A stretch of DNA of 13,967 bases from Actinomycetes bacterium (GCA_023403475.1 JAEYEL010000062.1:1-13967); one strand, 5' to 3'; positions 6,270 to 13,708 are shown, counted from the first letter of the stretch. Notes: generated from the letters alone by a model not told the origin. Translations and numbers: made by a program.

Positions 6270-6289
6270 GGTGAGACTTCCTCCTCTAT

Positions 6290-6298
6290 TGCTATAAT
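6290..6298 (+). promoter_or_regulatory. Extended -10 promoter for coaX
   Basis: TGCTATAAT is a perfect extended -10 (TGn plus TATAAT at 6293-6298), predicting a transcript start near 6305 and a ~60-base leader. The -35 region is poor (overlapping the response regulator ribosome binding site on the other strand), which is usual for extended -10 promoters. Transcription from it would begin inside the divergent regulator's own upstream region. Confidence 0.55.
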
Positions 6299-6366
6299 GA
6301 CGATCTAGAAGCACTATAACTATTTCGTTCGAGTTCGGTATATATACAGAAGGGTTTGTCAGAAAT

Positions 6367-7143
6367 ATGTTACTTGCCATCGATGTGGGGAACACGCAGA
6401 CCGTGGTGGGCGTGTACAAAGGACCGGATCTTGCGGGTTCGTGGAGAGTGGCCACGAACAAGAGCCATACGGCAGACGAGCTGCGCATCAAGCTCATGCC
6501 GCTGTTCGAGTCGGCCGGCCTTTCGTTTGAGGGAGTGCGCGCCTCGGCGTTGGCATCGGTGGTTCCCCAGCTCACCCACGCGTGGGTGAGTGCGCTACGC
6601 TGCCTTACCGGTTCCAACGCGCTGGTATGCACGGCTCGGTTCGCTATCGAAAAGGGGCTTTTCCAAACGGCATACCCGCAACCAAGCGAAATAGGCGCCG
6701 ACCGCGTGGCCGATGCGGTGGCGGCGCTCGCGCGCTACGGGGCTCCTGCGGTGGTGGTCGATTTCGGGACGGCGACAAACATAGAGGTCATCGACCGGGA
6801 AGGCCGGTTCGTCGGCGGCATCATAGCGCCCGGCGTGGAAACATCGGCCTCCGCTTTGTTCTCGCATGCCACGCGGCTGGCGGCCATAGAACTTGCCGAC
6901 CCTGGATGCGCCATAGGCACAAGCACCGAAACCGCCATGCAGTCGGGCATCGTCTACGGCGAGGCAGACCGTGTGGACGGCCTCGTGCGCCGCATCTTCG
7001 CGCAGTTGGGTTACGAAACCCCCGTCATAGCCACCGGAGGTTTGGCGAACCTTATGGCTCGCTATACCGAAACGATCACCCATGTCGATGGCGATCTTAC
7101 CCTCGAAGGCTTGCGCCTCATTGCCGAGGCAAGCTTGGGGTAG
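6367..7143 (+). CDS. coaX: Type III pantothenate kinase
   Basis: Phosphorylates pantothenate, the first step of coenzyme A synthesis. CoaX is the ASKHA-fold, typically CoA-insensitive, K+-dependent isoform. Seen: the N-terminal phosphate-binding motif DVGNT (6-10), GADR (110-113, pantothenate site), DFGTATN (132-138) and GGIIAPG (150-156). Length 258 aa is typical. ATG 6367 is preceded by AGAAGGG (6348-6354) at rather long spacing. The gene stands alone: divergent from the two-component system, with 245 bases before fhs. Confidence 0.94.
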   Translation: MLLAIDVGNTQTVVGVYKGPDLAGSWRVATNKSHTADELRIKLMPLFESAGLSFEGVRASALASVVPQLTHAWVSALRCLTGSNALVCTARFAIEKGLFQTAYPQPSEIGADRVADAVAALARYGAPAVVVDFGTATNIEVIDREGRFVGGIIAPGVETSASALFSHATRLAAIELADPGCAIGTSTETAMQSGIVYGEADRVDGLVRRIFAQLGYETPVIATGGLANLMARYTETITHVDGDLTLEGLRLIAEASLG

Positions 7144-7388
7144 CGAAAAAAACAAGGCCGTTCCGTCGCGCGCCGTACGCAGGCGAGCGTCCCAAAGAAC
7201 AGATAGCAAGGTAAGGATACAAGGGCAACGGCCGAAGAACATCTACCTTTGCCCGTAGACTTCGACCCTTGGGGAAGCGGATCGCAAGCGGCATGCTCGC
7301 TACTAGGTAGAATTCCCCTCAGTGCCGTTTCAGCGCAAAGCGAAGGCACGCGAAACGCAAAAGCCGATAAGGAAAGAGGGGTCCCAAA
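7144..7388 (+). promoter_or_regulatory. Structured gene-free leader before fhs
   Basis: This 245-base region has no gene. A perfect 7-bp long-range pairing, GGCCGTT (7156-7162) with AACGGCC (7227-7233), encloses ~64 bases. GGGGAA (7271-7276) can pair with TTCCCC (7312-7317). A bulged hairpin spans 7322-7349 (GTGCC ... GGCAC with TTC/GAA and GC/GC inside). The ribosome binding site GAGGGG is at 7376-7381. It does not match the conserved core of the ZTP (pfl) or THF riboswitches that often precede fhs. It may be an unclassified leader or simply a transcribed spacer. Confidence 0.4.
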
Positions 7389-9077
7389 TTGTTGAGCGAC
7401 ATTGAAATTGCCCAGGCGAAAACGCCGCAGCATATTCGCGACATTGCCAAGAAGGCGGGAGTTGCGGATCGCTACCTTGAACTGTACGGCAACTATAAGG
7501 CGAAGGTCGATTACAACCTTTTGCGGGAAGAGCAGCATGAACCCGGCAAGCTCGTGCTGGTCACCGCTATCAACCCCACGCCTGCCGGCGAGGGTAAAAC
7601 CACCACGACCGTGGGTCTTTCCGACGCGCTGGCGCGCTTGGGAAAAAATGTGGTCGTGGCGCTGCGCGAGCCGTCGCTTGGCCCTGTGTTCGGCATCAAG
7701 GGTGGTGCTGCCGGTGGCGGATACGCGCAGGTTATTCCCATGGAAGATATAAACCTGCACTTTACGGGAGATTTCCACGCCATAGGAGCCGCGAACAATC
7801 TTCTGGCGGCCATGCTCGACAACCACATTCAGCAAGGCAATGTGCTTAACATCGATGTGCGCAAGATAACATGGAAGCGCGTGGTCGACATGAACGATCG
7901 CCAACTGCGCCACATCGTTGACGGCATGGGAGGAAAGGCTCACGGCTTTCCGCGTGAAGACGGCTTCGACATCACGGTGGCCAGCGAAATTATGGCCATC
8001 TTCTGCTTGGCAACGTCCATCACCGACCTCAAAGAGCGTCTTGCTCGCATCGTGGTGGGCTATACGCGCGACGACAAGCCGGTCACGGCGGGCGATCTGA
8101 AAGCTCAAGGTGCCATGGCTGCTTTGCTCAAAGACGCGCTCAAGCCGAACCTGGTGCAAACGCTGGAAGGCACGCCGGCGTTCGTGCACGGGGGTCCTTT
8201 CGCCAACATCGCGCATGGATGCAACTCCATCATGGCTACGCGCATGGCGTTGGCTCTGGGCGACTACTGCGTGACGGAAGCGGGCTTCGGCGCCGATTTA
8301 GGCGCTGAGAAGTTCCTCGACATCAAGTGCCGTCTGGCCGGCCTTAAGCCCGATGCCGTGGTGGTGGTGGCCACGGTGCGGGCGCTCAAAAACCACGGCG
8401 GCGTGGCGAAGGCCGATTTGGGTAAAGAGAACCTAGAAGCGCTCGAGGCGGGCCTTCCCAACCTGCTGCAGCATGTGGAAAACGTCACGCAGGTGTATCA
8501 GCTGCCCTGCGTGGTGGCCATCAACCGATTCCCCACCGATACGGAAGCCGAGCTAAAGCTTGTGGAGCGCAGATGCCGCGAACTGGGCGTGAACGTCGCG
8601 CTTTCCGAGGTATGGGCGCGCGGCGGAGAAGGCGGCCTGGGTCTAGCCGGCGAAGTGGTGCGCCTGTGCAACGAGGGCGATGCGGAAGGGCGCAGCGCCG
8701 AAACGTTCCGCTTCGCTTATGACGACAGCCTGTCTCTTGCGGAAAAGATAGAGGCCATAGCCACGCGCGTCTATCGCGCCGAAGGAGTTGATTTCGATGC
8801 GAGGGCGAAAGGCGAGCTTGCGCGGCTCGAAGAACTCGGATTCGGCGGCATGCCCGTGTGCATGGCGAAAACCCAGTACAGCTTTTCCGACGACGCCAAA
8901 AAACTCGGGGCGCCGCGCGGGTTCCGCATCACGGTGCGCGAGGTGAAGGTTTCCGCAGGTGCGGGCTTCGTGGTTGCGCTCACCGGCAGCATCATGACCA
9001 TGCCCGGCCTGCCGAAGGTTCCCGCCGCCGAGCGCATTGACGTAGACGAAACCGGCAGAATCAGCGGATTGTTTTAG
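7389..9077 (+). CDS. fhs: Formate-tetrahydrofolate ligase (10-formyl-THF synthetase)
   Basis: Catalyses formate + THF + ATP to 10-formyl-THF, the entry of the methyl branch of the Wood-Ljungdahl pathway and a source of formyl groups for purines and initiator tRNA. Length 562 aa is normal. Seen: P-loop-like PTPAGEGKTTTTVGL (63-77) and the family block EPSLGPVFGIKGGAAGGGYAQ (94-114) followed by INLHFTGDFHAI. The protein ends with the usual GLF-type C-terminus. It starts with TTG: codons TTG 7389 and TTG 7392 are adjacent, and GAGGGG (7376-7381) fits either. It is the first gene of an fhs-fchA-folD set on the same strand. Confidence 0.96.
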   Translation: MLSDIEIAQAKTPQHIRDIAKKAGVADRYLELYGNYKAKVDYNLLREEQHEPGKLVLVTAINPTPAGEGKTTTTVGLSDALARLGKNVVVALREPSLGPVFGIKGGAAGGGYAQVIPMEDINLHFTGDFHAIGAANNLLAAMLDNHIQQGNVLNIDVRKITWKRVVDMNDRQLRHIVDGMGGKAHGFPREDGFDITVASEIMAIFCLATSITDLKERLARIVVGYTRDDKPVTAGDLKAQGAMAALLKDALKPNLVQTLEGTPAFVHGGPFANIAHGCNSIMATRMALALGDYCVTEAGFGADLGAEKFLDIKCRLAGLKPDAVVVVATVRALKNHGGVAKADLGKENLEALEAGLPNLLQHVENVTQVYQLPCVVAINRFPTDTEAELKLVERRCRELGVNVALSEVWARGGEGGLGLAGEVVRLCNEGDAEGRSAETFRFAYDDSLSLAEKIEAIATRVYRAEGVDFDARAKGELARLEELGFGGMPVCMAKTQYSFSDDAKKLGAPRGFRITVREVKVSAGAGFVVALTGSIMTMPGLPKVPAAERIDVDETGRISGLF

Positions 9078-9079
9078 TT

Positions 9080-9177
9080 CCGTCGGCCCGCTTGCCGTCG
9101 GCCCGCTTGCCGTGGAATTACCGGTGCCGGCCTGTGGGAAACTCGAAATTACCGGTGCCGGCCTGCGGGGAACTCGA
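9080..9177. repeat. Two tandem repeats in the fhs-fchA gap
   Basis: First, a 15-bp unit CCGTCGGCCCGCTTG repeats exactly at 9080-9094 and 9095-9109, with a third start at 9110. Directly after, a 31-bp unit starting AATTACCGGTGCCGG repeats at 9116-9146 and 9147-9177 with two or three mismatches, ending in another AATT. Each 31-bp copy holds CCGGTGCCGG, able to form a short hairpin. Together they fill almost the whole 115-base spacer. Confidence 0.85.
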
Positions 9178-9192
9178 ATTGTGAGGCGCAAC

Positions 9193-9807
9193 ATGTACAG
9201 CACATCCTTTATTGACGATCTGGCCAGTTCGGCACCTACGCCGGGCGGGGGCGGGGCTTCCGCTTACGCGGGAGCTATCGCCTCGGCGCTGGCTTCCATG
9301 GTGGGCAACCTGACCGTGGGCAAGAAGAAGTACGCCGAAGTGGAAGAAGACGTGCAGGCCGCCCTCGTGCGCTTGGCGCAGATTCGCGAGCGCCTGCTTT
9401 CCCTTGTGGACGAAGACGCGCGAGCGTTTGCGCCGCTTGCCCGCGCATACGGCCTGCCGAAGGGCACGCCCGAAGAGGCGGCCGCCAAGGATGCCGCCCT
9501 TCAAAGCGCGCTTGTGGGCGCATGCGAGGCTCCCCTCGGTATCATGCGGCAATGCGTGGCCGTGGCAGAAGAATGCCGTTTCCTCGCGCATAACGGAAGC
9601 CGCTTGGCGGTTTCCGACGCGGGCGCGGCGGCGGCGCTGGCCTGCGCGGCGGCGCATACCGCAAGTCTCAACGTGCTCATCAACACGGCCTCCATGAGCA
9701 GCAAAGAGCAGGCAAACGCCTATCGTCGGAATGTTGACGACTTGCTGGCGCAGGTCGATACATGTGCGAACGGCGTATACGATTACGTTGTTCGCGAAAT
9801 CGGCTAA
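9193..9807 (+). CDS. fchA: Methenyl-THF cyclohydrolase (FTCD-C / cyclodeaminase family)
   Basis: A 204-residue member of the formiminotransferase-cyclodeaminase C-terminal family. In acetogens and other anaerobes stand-alone members act as 5,10-methenyl-THF cyclohydrolase (FchA). Seen: the N-terminal PTPGGGGASAYAG (16-28) typical of the family, DEDARAF (73-79) and the helical SDAGAAAALA (141-150). ATG 9193 gives the usual start (F-x-D-x-LAS-x-x-PTPGGG). A longer start at GTG 9181 or ATG 9112 would add residues encoded by the tandem repeat and is unlikely. It sits between fhs and folD, which supports cyclohydrolase over histidine-degradation cyclodeaminase. No hut gene is seen nearby. Confidence 0.88.
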   Translation: MYSTSFIDDLASSAPTPGGGGASAYAGAIASALASMVGNLTVGKKKYAEVEEDVQAALVRLAQIRERLLSLVDEDARAFAPLARAYGLPKGTPEEAAAKDAALQSALVGACEAPLGIMRQCVAVAEECRFLAHNGSRLAVSDAGAAAALACAAAHTASLNVLINTASMSSKEQANAYRRNVDDLLAQVDTCANGVYDYVVREIG

Positions 9808-9832
9808 CGTTTCGCGAAGGGGGCTGTTCAAC

Positions 9833-10690
9833 GTGGCGAAGCTTCTGAAAAGCAAAGAGGTCGTTGCAAAAATGGACGTGCATCTGCGCGATCGCGTGGA
9901 AACGCTGCGTGATCGCGGCATAACGCCAACGCTTGCCGTAGTTCGCATGGGGCAGCGCTCCGACGATTTGTCCTACGAGCGCACCGCCGTCAAACGGGCG
10001 GAAAGCCTCGGAGTTGCGGTGAGGCCGTATGCTCTCGATGCGCTTGCGCCCCAATCGGCGCTTGAAGCCACGCTGCATACCATCAACCACGACGCAAACG
10101 TGCATGGCTGCCTGCTCTTCCGTCCGCTGCCCAGCTTCATCGACGAGGCTGCCGTGTGCGATATGCTGGCTCCTGAAAAAGATGTCGATGGCATCACCAT
10201 GGCCTCGCTCGCTTCGGTGTTCGCCGACGGCGTGGCGGGGTTTCCTCCGTGCACGGCTCAAGCGTGCCTGACCATGCTCGACCACTACGGCATCTCCGTG
10301 GCGGGAAAGCACGTGGTGGTGGTGGGGCGCAGCCTCGTCATCGGCAAGCCGGTTTCCATGATGATGCTCAAACGCAACGCCAGCGTCACCATCTGCCATT
10401 CGCGCACGGAAAACCTTGCCGCGCTCACGCGTATGGCCAACATCGTCATCTGCGCCACGGGTCGCCCGCGGGCGTTTGGAGCCGCGTACTTCGCGCCCGG
10501 TCAAACGGTTCTCGACGTGGGCATAAACTTCGATACGCACGGCAAGCTCTGCGGTGACGTTGACTTCGAGGCCGTAGAGCCCGTTGTGGCAGCCATCACC
10601 CCCGTCCCCGGAGGTATCGGCTCGGTTACTACGTCGGTAACCATGGAGCATACCGTGCGGGCGGCCGAAAAATCTCTCGCTGCGCAATAG
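9833..10690 (+). CDS. folD: Methylene-THF dehydrogenase, FolD family, probably without cyclohydrolase activity
   Basis: FolD-family enzyme of 285 aa, 25 bases after fchA. GTG 9833 is preceded by AAGGGGG (9817-9823), spacing 9. Seen: SYERTAVKRAESLG (47-60), RPLP (97-100), KDVDG (116-120), PPCT (138-141), the NAD(P)-binding VVGRSLVIGKP (163-173) and ITPVPGGIGSVTTS (255-268). In bifunctional FolD the catalytic lysine lies four residues after the conserved tyrosine (Y-x-x-x-K); here that position is alanine (Y48, A52). The partner glutamine in (V/L)QLPLP is replaced (LLFRPLP, F96). The aspartate in KDVDG is kept. Both changes hit the cyclohydrolase site, so it most likely works only as dehydrogenase, with FchA doing the hydrolysis. 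The YERxAxKR pattern also occurs in clostridial homologues. Confidence 0.93.
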   Translation: MAKLLKSKEVVAKMDVHLRDRVETLRDRGITPTLAVVRMGQRSDDLSYERTAVKRAESLGVAVRPYALDALAPQSALEATLHTINHDANVHGCLLFRPLPSFIDEAAVCDMLAPEKDVDGITMASLASVFADGVAGFPPCTAQACLTMLDHYGISVAGKHVVVVGRSLVIGKPVSMMMLKRNASVTICHSRTENLAALTRMANIVICATGRPRAFGAAYFAPGQTVLDVGINFDTHGKLCGDVDFEAVEPVVAAITPVPGGIGSVTTSVTMEHTVRAAEKSLAAQ

Positions 10691-10741
10691 CGGCGTTAAC
10701 TTCCGCCGACGTTCGTTGCGCTTGTCAAGCCGGGTTTCTCG

Positions 10742-10765
10742 GCGTGCGCATGCGCATACGCACGC
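10742..10765. terminator. Palindrome between convergent folD and peptidase genes
   Basis: GCGTGCG (10742-10748) pairs with CGCACGC (10759-10765), and the ATGCGCAT inside is itself palindromic, giving a 24-base near-perfect palindrome in the 104-base convergent gap. It is not followed by a T-run on either strand, so action as a bidirectional terminator is only a guess. Confidence 0.4.
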
Positions 10766-10767
10766 GC

Positions 10768-10793
10768 GTCTTCCCCTAGCGTCTTCCCCTAGC
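10768..10793. repeat. 13-bp exact tandem duplication
   Basis: GTCTTCCCCTAGC occurs at 10768-10780 and 10781-10793, immediately before the peptidase stop codon (10795-10797 on the minus strand). Confidence 0.85.
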
Positions 10794-10794
10794 T

Positions 10795-11919
10795 TCATTC
10801 CCCGTTCGGGTGCAGCACCTCTATTTCGCGAGGATAGCGGTTGAGCACTTCGCAGCCGGTTTCGGTCACCAGCACCAAGTCTTCTATGCGCACGCCGAAT
10901 TCGCCGGGAAGGTAGATGCCGGGCTCTATGGAAAACATCATGCCAGGCTTCACCGGTTCGTCGTGCACGGCAGAAACATCGCCCGGTTCGTGCACATCAA
11001 GGCCTATTTGGTGTCCCAGCCGATGCGTGAAGTAGGGGCCGTATCCGGCGTCTTCGATAATGGTGCGCGCGGCTATGTCTATGTCACAGAAGCGCACGCC
11101 GGGCGCCACGAGCGCACGGGCCGCAGCGTTCGCCCGTCGCACGCACTCGTACACCTCGCGCTGTTGTGCGCTGGGTTCGTTCCAGAAAAAGGTGCGCGTC
11201 ATGTCGGAGCAGTATTCGCCTTGGCGGCATCCTACGTCGAACAGCACCACATCGCCTTCGCGCAGCGGTGTGGCGTCCGGCTCGTGGTGCGGGTCGGCAG
11301 CGTTCGCGCCGAAGCTCACAATGGGTGCGAACGAGTGCCCTTGTGCGCCAAGCTCGCGGTAGATAGCCTCCAACTTCCCCGCCACTTCGGCTTCGGTAAT
11401 GCCTGTCCGCACAAGTTCGCGGAAACGGGCCATGGCGGCATCATTGGTGCGCGATGCAGTGCGCATGAGGTTGCGTTCCGCCTCGTCTTTGATGGCTCGT
11501 GCATCGTCGACGGCATCCGATGCCAGCACGAACTTCGATGCTGCGGCACGTTCCATAAGCGGAATGAGGAAGCGTGCAGCCAGGTTCTTGTCGCATCCCA
11601 GCGGTACTGCAGCGTCGCATCGGGCGGCCACAAGTTCAAGCGGGTCTTCGCCGTCTCGGAAATAGCTCACCGCGCATGCGGCGCTTTCCTGTGCATGGAA
11701 CAGTTCGTTCAAAACGAGAAGCGGCTCTTTCCCAGCCGTGACCACCAACCCCAAAAACCGCTCGCCGGGTTCCACGAAAATCCCGGTAAGGTATTGAATC
11801 GATCTTGGGTCGCACACCAAAAGCTGCGAGAGGTCTCGTGCGGCCAAGTTGGAAAGAACGGCCGCAAGGCGCGTCGCATAGGGTGCAAAGGTTTCGCCAA
11901 CAACAGGTTCGGTGCTCAT
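10795..11919 (-). CDS. M24 family metallopeptidase (Xaa-Pro aminopeptidase / prolidase type)
   Basis: Cytosolic two-metal peptidase of the pita-bread fold, probably cleaving Xaa-Pro bonds. The N-terminal creatinase-like domain covers ~1-140 (FAPYATRLAAVLSNL, IQYLTGIF, ERFLGLVV). The catalytic domain has all five expected metal ligands: D228 (LFDVGC), D239 (CSDMTRTF), H303 (LGHQIGLDVHE), E332 (SIEPGIY) and E346 (VRIEDLV). H211 in DPHHEP matches the substrate-side histidine. Length 374 aa fits. ATG 11919 is supported by AGGAG (plus 11928-11932) 8 bases upstream. Sequence does not settle aminopeptidase P against dipeptidase, so I give no symbol. It is divergent from tyrS, with a ~120-base leader from the shared promoter palindrome. 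Confidence 0.9.
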   Translation of the reverse strand: MSTEPVVGETFAPYATRLAAVLSNLAARDLSQLLVCDPRSIQYLTGIFVEPGERFLGLVVTAGKEPLLVLNELFHAQESAACAVSYFRDGEDPLELVAARCDAAVPLGCDKNLAARFLIPLMERAAASKFVLASDAVDDARAIKDEAERNLMRTASRTNDAAMARFRELVRTGITEAEVAGKLEAIYRELGAQGHSFAPIVSFGANAADPHHEPDATPLREGDVVLFDVGCRQGEYCSDMTRTFFWNEPSAQQREVYECVRRANAAARALVAPGVRFCDIDIAARTIIEDAGYGPYFTHRLGHQIGLDVHEPGDVSAVHDEPVKPGMMFSIEPGIYLPGEFGVRIEDLVLVTETGCEVLNRYPREIEVLHPNGE

Positions 11920-12039
11920 GGTTCATGCTCCTGTCTTTCAAGTTGTCTTTCGGACTGTTTTTCGAACCTTCGGTTTCCAAAATGCGGCTTGCGGCTTGCA
12001 GTCGGGGCGCATCTCGCAGCCGGTTCGTGGTTTGCGCCC

Positions 12040-12065
12040 ATTCTAGCACGTCGGTGTGCTAGAAT
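12040..12065. promoter_or_regulatory. Perfect palindrome forming divergent extended -10 promoters (peptidase / tyrS)
   Basis: ATTCTAGCAC (12040-12049) and GTGCTAGAAT (12056-12065) are exact inverted repeats separated by 6 bases. Each arm, read outward, is an extended -10: TGC followed by TAGAAT. One points to tyrS (start ~40 bases downstream), the other to the peptidase (~115 bases). Neither has a good -35 at 16-18 bases. The same sequence could equally be an operator. Confidence 0.6.
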
Positions 12066-12111
12066 TTCCCCCACGTTTCAGAAAAGCCCGAAGAGGAAGC
12101 GAAGGGAATAT

Positions 12112-13323
12112 ATGTTGCCCGCCGAAGAACAACTGCACATCGTAAAGTCCGGCACGGCTCAGATCGTGCCCGAAAGCGCATTGCTCGAAAAGCTCAAGCG
12201 CGGAAACCCGCTCAACATCAAACTTGGCGTCGACCCCACAGCTCCCGATATCCATCTTGGGCACGCCGTGCCCCTGCGCAAGCTGCGCCAGTTCCAAGAT
12301 CTCGGACACGAGGTCACTCTCATCATTGGCGACGGCACCGCTCTTATCGGCGATCCTTCCGGTCGCAATTCCACGCGCCCCCAGCTTACCTCCACCCAAA
12401 TCAAAGAAAATGCTCAAACCTACGTTGACCAGGCGTTCAAAATACTTGATCCCGCCAAAACCACGTTGCGCTACAATTCCGAATGGTTGCTTGCGCTCGA
12501 TATGGAAGGTCTGCTCAAACTTGCAAGCAACTTCACGGTTGCGCGCATTCTCGAACGCGACGACTTCCACAACCGCTACACGAAAAACCTCCCCATAAGC
12601 CTCCACGAGTTCCTTTACCCTCTCATGCAGGCCTACGATTCGGTGGTCATCAAGGCAGACGTGGAATTAGGCGGAACAGATCAGCTCTTCAATCTGCTGG
12701 CCGGGCGCGAGCTCATGGAGAAAATGGGGATGGAGCCTCAGGTGTGTCTCACCCTGCCTCTTCTCGAGGGCACCGATGGCGTGCAGAAAATGTCGAAGAG
12801 CTACGGGAACTACATCGGCCTTACCGATGCGCCCGCCGACATGTTCGGCAAAGTCATGTCCATCCCCGACGACCTCATGGTCAAATACCACCGTTTGGCC
12901 TCGACGTTTTCCGTCAAAGATATCGACGAGATAGAACAAGGTCTTGCAGCGGACGAACTGCATCCCAACAAGGTGAAGCGCGCTCTTGCCCGAAACATCG
13001 TGGCCGCTTACTACGACAGCGCGACAGCGGAAGCCGCCGAGGCCCAGTTCGATCTTGTGTTCAAAAAGCACGAGGCTCCCGCCGATACTCCCGAAATAGA
13101 CCTCGACCTTGCTCCTAACGATGACGGCCTGGTCTATTTGGCGAAAGTCATCCATGATGCCGGCCTTGCGCAAAGCGCAGGCGAGGCGCGTCGCCTCATA
13201 GACGGAGGCGGTGTAAAAGTGAACGGCGAGCCTGTTGCTCCCAAGGAATACAACCTCGATCCCGCCCGTTTGTCCGGCGCCGTGCTGCAAGTTGGCAAGC
13301 GCAAGTTCGTCAAGATAAAGTAA
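12112..13323 (+). CDS. tyrS: Tyrosyl-tRNA synthetase
   Basis: Charges tRNA-Tyr with tyrosine in the cytosol. Class I synthetase of 403 aa. Seen: the HIGH-type motif HLGH (48-51), GDGTALIGDPSGR (73-85), the tyrosine-pocket block YPLMQAYDSVVIKADVELGGTDQ (169-191) and KMSKS (226-230). A C-terminal S4-like RNA-binding domain (~340-403) contains AGEARRLIDGGGVKVNGE. ATG 12112 follows GAAGGG (12101-12106), spacing 5. The frame stays open upstream, but only antisense to the peptidase gene, so that extension is rejected. The short leader shows no T-box. A 12-bp-stem hairpin after the stop is the likely terminator. Confidence 0.97.
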   Translation: MLPAEEQLHIVKSGTAQIVPESALLEKLKRGNPLNIKLGVDPTAPDIHLGHAVPLRKLRQFQDLGHEVTLIIGDGTALIGDPSGRNSTRPQLTSTQIKENAQTYVDQAFKILDPAKTTLRYNSEWLLALDMEGLLKLASNFTVARILERDDFHNRYTKNLPISLHEFLYPLMQAYDSVVIKADVELGGTDQLFNLLAGRELMEKMGMEPQVCLTLPLLEGTDGVQKMSKSYGNYIGLTDAPADMFGKVMSIPDDLMVKYHRLASTFSVKDIDEIEQGLAADELHPNKVKRALARNIVAAYYDSATAEAAEAQFDLVFKKHEAPADTPEIDLDLAPNDDGLVYLAKVIHDAGLAQSAGEARRLIDGGGVKVNGEPVAPKEYNLDPARLSGAVLQVGKRKFVKIK

Positions 13324-13333
13324 ACAGTTCCAA

Positions 13334-13385
13334 CAGCGGTTCGCGAAGATCGGCAGCGGTTCGCGAAGATCGGCAGTGGTTCGCG
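13334..13385. repeat. 20-bp tandem repeat, 2.6 copies
   Basis: The 20-bp unit beginning CAGCGGTTCGCG is exact at 13334-13353 and 13354-13373. A partial third copy, CAGTGGTTCGCG, follows at 13374-13385, between the tyrS stop and its terminator. Confidence 0.88.
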
Positions 13386-13396
13386 TTCTCAGCCAC

Positions 13397-13425
13397 CAGA
13401 AGGGCGCCGTCTAGGCGCCCTTCTG
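13397..13425 (+). terminator. Strong hairpin after tyrS
   Basis: A perfect 12-bp stem (CAGAAGGGCGCC with GGCGCCCTTCTG) closes a 5-base loop GTCTA. The following sequence, CACTCTTCG, is only weakly T-rich. Its position 73 bases after tyrS and before the rRNA promoter region fits an intrinsic terminator, perhaps also insulating the two units. Confidence 0.7.
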
Positions 13426-13700
13426 CACTCTTCGACCGCCATACCTCGTTTAGCGATACCTTTCCCATGTCGTCCTGACATCCCTCGATACCTTCGACAC
13501 TGGCGCGTCGAACATCGCAACGGACCGCCGCGCTCATGTTGTCCACGCACCCCCGACGGGCGCGCCTCTCGGACAAGGGTTCTCGCGCTCAGCCGTACGC
13601 GTTCGGTTCAGCTTGAGAGAAAAGGCAGAGTGTCCAGATCGACCTGCAAATCAACCAACCCCGCTCCGCTCTTGTTTCCCACTGGTTGAAAAAAATTGAA
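13426..13700. other. Gene-free stretch upstream of the rRNA promoters
   Basis: I find no gene here. Short open frames on the minus strand (13310-13576, 13608-13799) lack family resemblance and ribosome binding sites, and the first would run through the tyrS terminator and tail. From ~13680 the sequence becomes markedly AT-rich (a run of seven A's, then TTGAAATTG), which suits an UP-element-like region. Confidence 0.5.
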
Positions 13701-13708
13701 ATTGCCCC

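Noticed and set aside
7260..7295. ZTP (pfl) riboswitch core before fhs
   Set aside because: ACCCTTGGGGAAGCGG looks slightly like the ACCACCGGGGAGCG segment, but the partner segments (GUCGUGACUGGC-like and CCGCCUGGGC-like) are missing.
7062..8216. 384-codon minus-strand ORF opposite fhs
   Set aside because: Shadow of the highly conserved fhs coding sequence, crossing from coaX through the leader.
10810..12111. Open frame extending tyrS by ~430 codons upstream
   Set aside because: It is entirely antisense to the M24 peptidase gene and resembles nothing. ATG 12112 has a ribosome binding site and gives a full-length TyrRS.
12066..12111. T-box leader for tyrS
   Set aside because: The leader is only ~40 bases from the predicted start, too short, and no T-box core (UGGN) with terminator/antiterminator is seen.
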